Below, one piece after another: positions 6,049-7,512 of a DNA stretch of 7,512 bases. A model generated the notes under the pieces. It was not told the DNA's origin. It did no database searches and saw only the letters and a program-made list of their open reading frames with translations. Every line of letters starts with the position of its first letter. Position 1 is the stretch's first letter. The DNA is from Synergistaceae bacterium. GTDB lineage: Bacteria > Synergistota > Synergistia > Synergistales > Aminobacteriaceae. The stretch lies in the NCBI GenBank assembly GCA_031289165.1, contig JAITPZ010000136.1, forward strand, positions 1 to 7,512. Direction: 5' to 3'. Position numbers and translations under genes: made by a program.

Positions 6049-7512
6049 AGAAGCGGTACGGTTTGATCGGTTGTTTGTCCATGGTGATCCTGCTGGCGTT
6101 GTTGGCGGGCCTGTACGGATGCGGCGAAGCGGGTGCGGGGGTTCCGACGCAGGAACTGGTGATCGGCGAAAATATCGACCTCGGGGGTTATGACCCTACA
6201 AAAGACATGTCTGCGTTCGTGCGTTTTCTGATTTTTGACAGCCTCGTGGAGCTGGGCTACGATTATGAAAAGATACCGGGGCTCGCGACCGAATGGAACA
6301 TGAGCCCGGACGGAAAGACATGGATGTTCAGGCTTCGACAGGGCGTGAAATTTCACGACGGCGAACCGTGGAACGCGGAGGCGGCGCGCGTCAACTTCCA
6401 GCATCGCGTGGACGGAGGCGGCACGGGGTTTTACACCGCAATCGAAAGCATGGAGACCCCGGACGAGTATACCTTTGTCGTCCATCTCTCCCGTCCTATA
6501 TTCACGTTCGCCTCCGATATCTCCGTGCCGTCCTACGGCATGATAAGTCCCAGTGCCTTTGACGAAAACCATAAAGTGACCGCGGCTGTGGGCACCGGTC
6601 CGTTCAGGCTCGACAGTTGGGCCAAAGACGCCGAATTCGTAATGACGGCCAACAAGGAATTTTACGACGGCGCGCCCAAGCTGCAAAAACTGGTGTTCAA
6701 GGTCATCGTGGATGGAAATTCCCGTGCGATGGCCCTGGAAAGCGGCGAGATCGACATGATGAGCGGTCGGAACGCTCTGACCTCGTTGGAAAGCCTGAAA
6801 AAAATGAAAAATATCCAAATTCTCAAAGTCATGGGGCAAACGTCGGAGATCGTCATGCTCAATACCTTCGATAAAACGCTTTCCAATCCGGACTTAAGAC
6901 GCGCGATAGCCGCCAGCATAAATTTCCCCGCGACCGTTCCGGCGCTGCTGACGGACCTCGCCGAACCTGCTGAGAACTTCTTCTCCCCCGTTTTCGGCAG
7001 GTTTGTGGATTCCGATTTCAAATTGCCGCGATATGACCCCGATACCTGCGGAGAATATATGGTCCGTGCCGGATATGAGCTCTCCGGAGGCTTTTACCGT
7101 AAGAACGGCGAAAAGCTGACCCTCGAGCTTCTGGTGGGATCACAAAACGAGGAAGATAAGGCGCTGGCTGCCGTGATGCGGGAGCAGCTCGGGAAAAACG
7201 GCATCGATCTTGTGATCAGCCTTATGGACGCCGCGGCCATTAACGCGCGTATTGGCGCACGCGAATATCAGATGGCCATGCAGGGGCAAAATTATGTCCC
7301 CACGGATGACCCCTCGGTGCATTACAGAAACGGCTATTATCACAGCAAATCTTTTTATAATACCTTTTCATCGGCAGAGATGGACGCGAAAGTGGACGCT
7401 CTGTTCAACTCCCTTAATGAAGCGGAGAGGCTAACGCTGCACAGAGAACTGCAAAAGGAGATCACCGCGCAGGTTCCGGTCATTATGATGTTTCACAGAA
7501 ACAACATCATTC
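6045..7512 (+). CDS. nikA: NikA-like extracytoplasmic substrate-binding lipoprotein (SBP_bac_5 family), 3' end cut by the window
   Basis: This is the capture protein that delivers substrate to the NikBC channel. The frame is open from ATG 6045 to the last base (489 residues visible; the family runs about 500 to 540, so little is missing). The N-terminus is a lipoprotein signal: basic KKR (2-4), hydrophobic stretch 11-23, lipobox LYGC with acylated C26. The mature part shows the family pattern LATEWNMSPDGKTWMFRLRQG, then VKFHDGEPWNAE, then GTGPFRLDSW, and further on NPDLRRAIAASIN. The region VPTDDPSVHYRNGYYHS holds H426 and H433, in the zone where E. coli NikA places its nickel-binding His416; that correspondence is my inference from memory. 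Peptide-binding DppA-type function is the alternative. Being last in the operon instead of first is unusual, and gene order with nikR is the main support for nickel. Confidence 0.85.
   Translation, partial: MKKRYGLIGCLSMVILLALLAGLYGCGEAGAGVPTQELVIGENIDLGGYDPTKDMSAFVRFLIFDSLVELGYDYEKIPGLATEWNMSPDGKTWMFRLRQGVKFHDGEPWNAEAARVNFQHRVDGGGTGFYTAIESMETPDEYTFVVHLSRPIFTFASDISVPSYGMISPSAFDENHKVTAAVGTGPFRLDSWAKDAEFVMTANKEFYDGAPKLQKLVFKVIVDGNSRAMALESGEIDMMSGRNALTSLESLKKMKNIQILKVMGQTSEIVMLNTFDKTLSNPDLRRAIAASINFPATVPALLTDLAEPAENFFSPVFGRFVDSDFKLPRYDPDTCGEYMVRAGYELSGGFYRKNGEKLTLELLVGSQNEEDKALAAVMREQLGKNGIDLVISLMDAAAINARIGAREYQMAMQGQNYVPTDDPSVHYRNGYYHSKSFYNTFSSAEMDAKVDALFNSLNEAERLTLHRELQKEITAQVPVIMMFHRNNII

Overview
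The window is a dense, all-plus-strand bacterial block concerned with nickel. It holds eight genes with almost no spare DNA. In order they are: the 3' part of an Opp/Dpp/Nik-type ABC ATPase (1-831), larC for nickel insertion into the lactate-racemase-type pincer cofactor (887-2119), a NikR-type nickel-responsive repressor (2164-2571), nikB and nikC permeases (2585-3529, 3526-4344), nikD and nikE ATPases (4341-5291, 5279-6013), and a NikA-like substrate-binding lipoprotein that runs off the right edge (6045-7512).

The organism is a bacterium with moderately high GC, strong AGGAGG-type ribosome binding sites, frequent GTG starts and a lipobox-anchored solute-binding protein. LarC, NikR and Opp-like ATPases together fit an anaerobic, amino-acid- or peptide-fermenting lineage (Synergistota or Firmicutes-like). 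This taxonomic guess rests on general style, not on a marker gene, and is weak.

Layout and logic: every intergenic gap is 55 bases or less. Four junctions are tight: nikB/nikC share GTGA, nikC/nikD share ATGA, nikD/nikE overlap by 13 bases, and a three-codon ATG-AAA-TGA mini-ORF overlaps the start of the nikA-like gene. I see no convincing terminator or promoter inside the window, so the whole set may be one transcript that begins upstream of base 1. The inferred circuit is as follows. The lipoprotein captures nickel (or a nickel chelate), NikB/NikC form the channel and NikD/NikE power import. NikR senses cytoplasmic Ni(II) and represses, and LarC uses the imported nickel to finish the nickel-pincer cofactor. 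No larA, larB or larE is inside the window.

Points of interest: larC is a single reading frame but carries a run of eight A at a conserved KKNRPG motif. LarC also has a ten-histidine linker. NikD has an Opp/Dpp-type cysteine-bearing tail that E. coli NikD lacks. The binding-protein gene is last rather than first. The truncated ATPase at the left edge probably belongs to a second transporter. Nothing here looks like a wholly new system; the strongest idea is a physically linked import, sensing and cofactor-maturation cassette for nickel.
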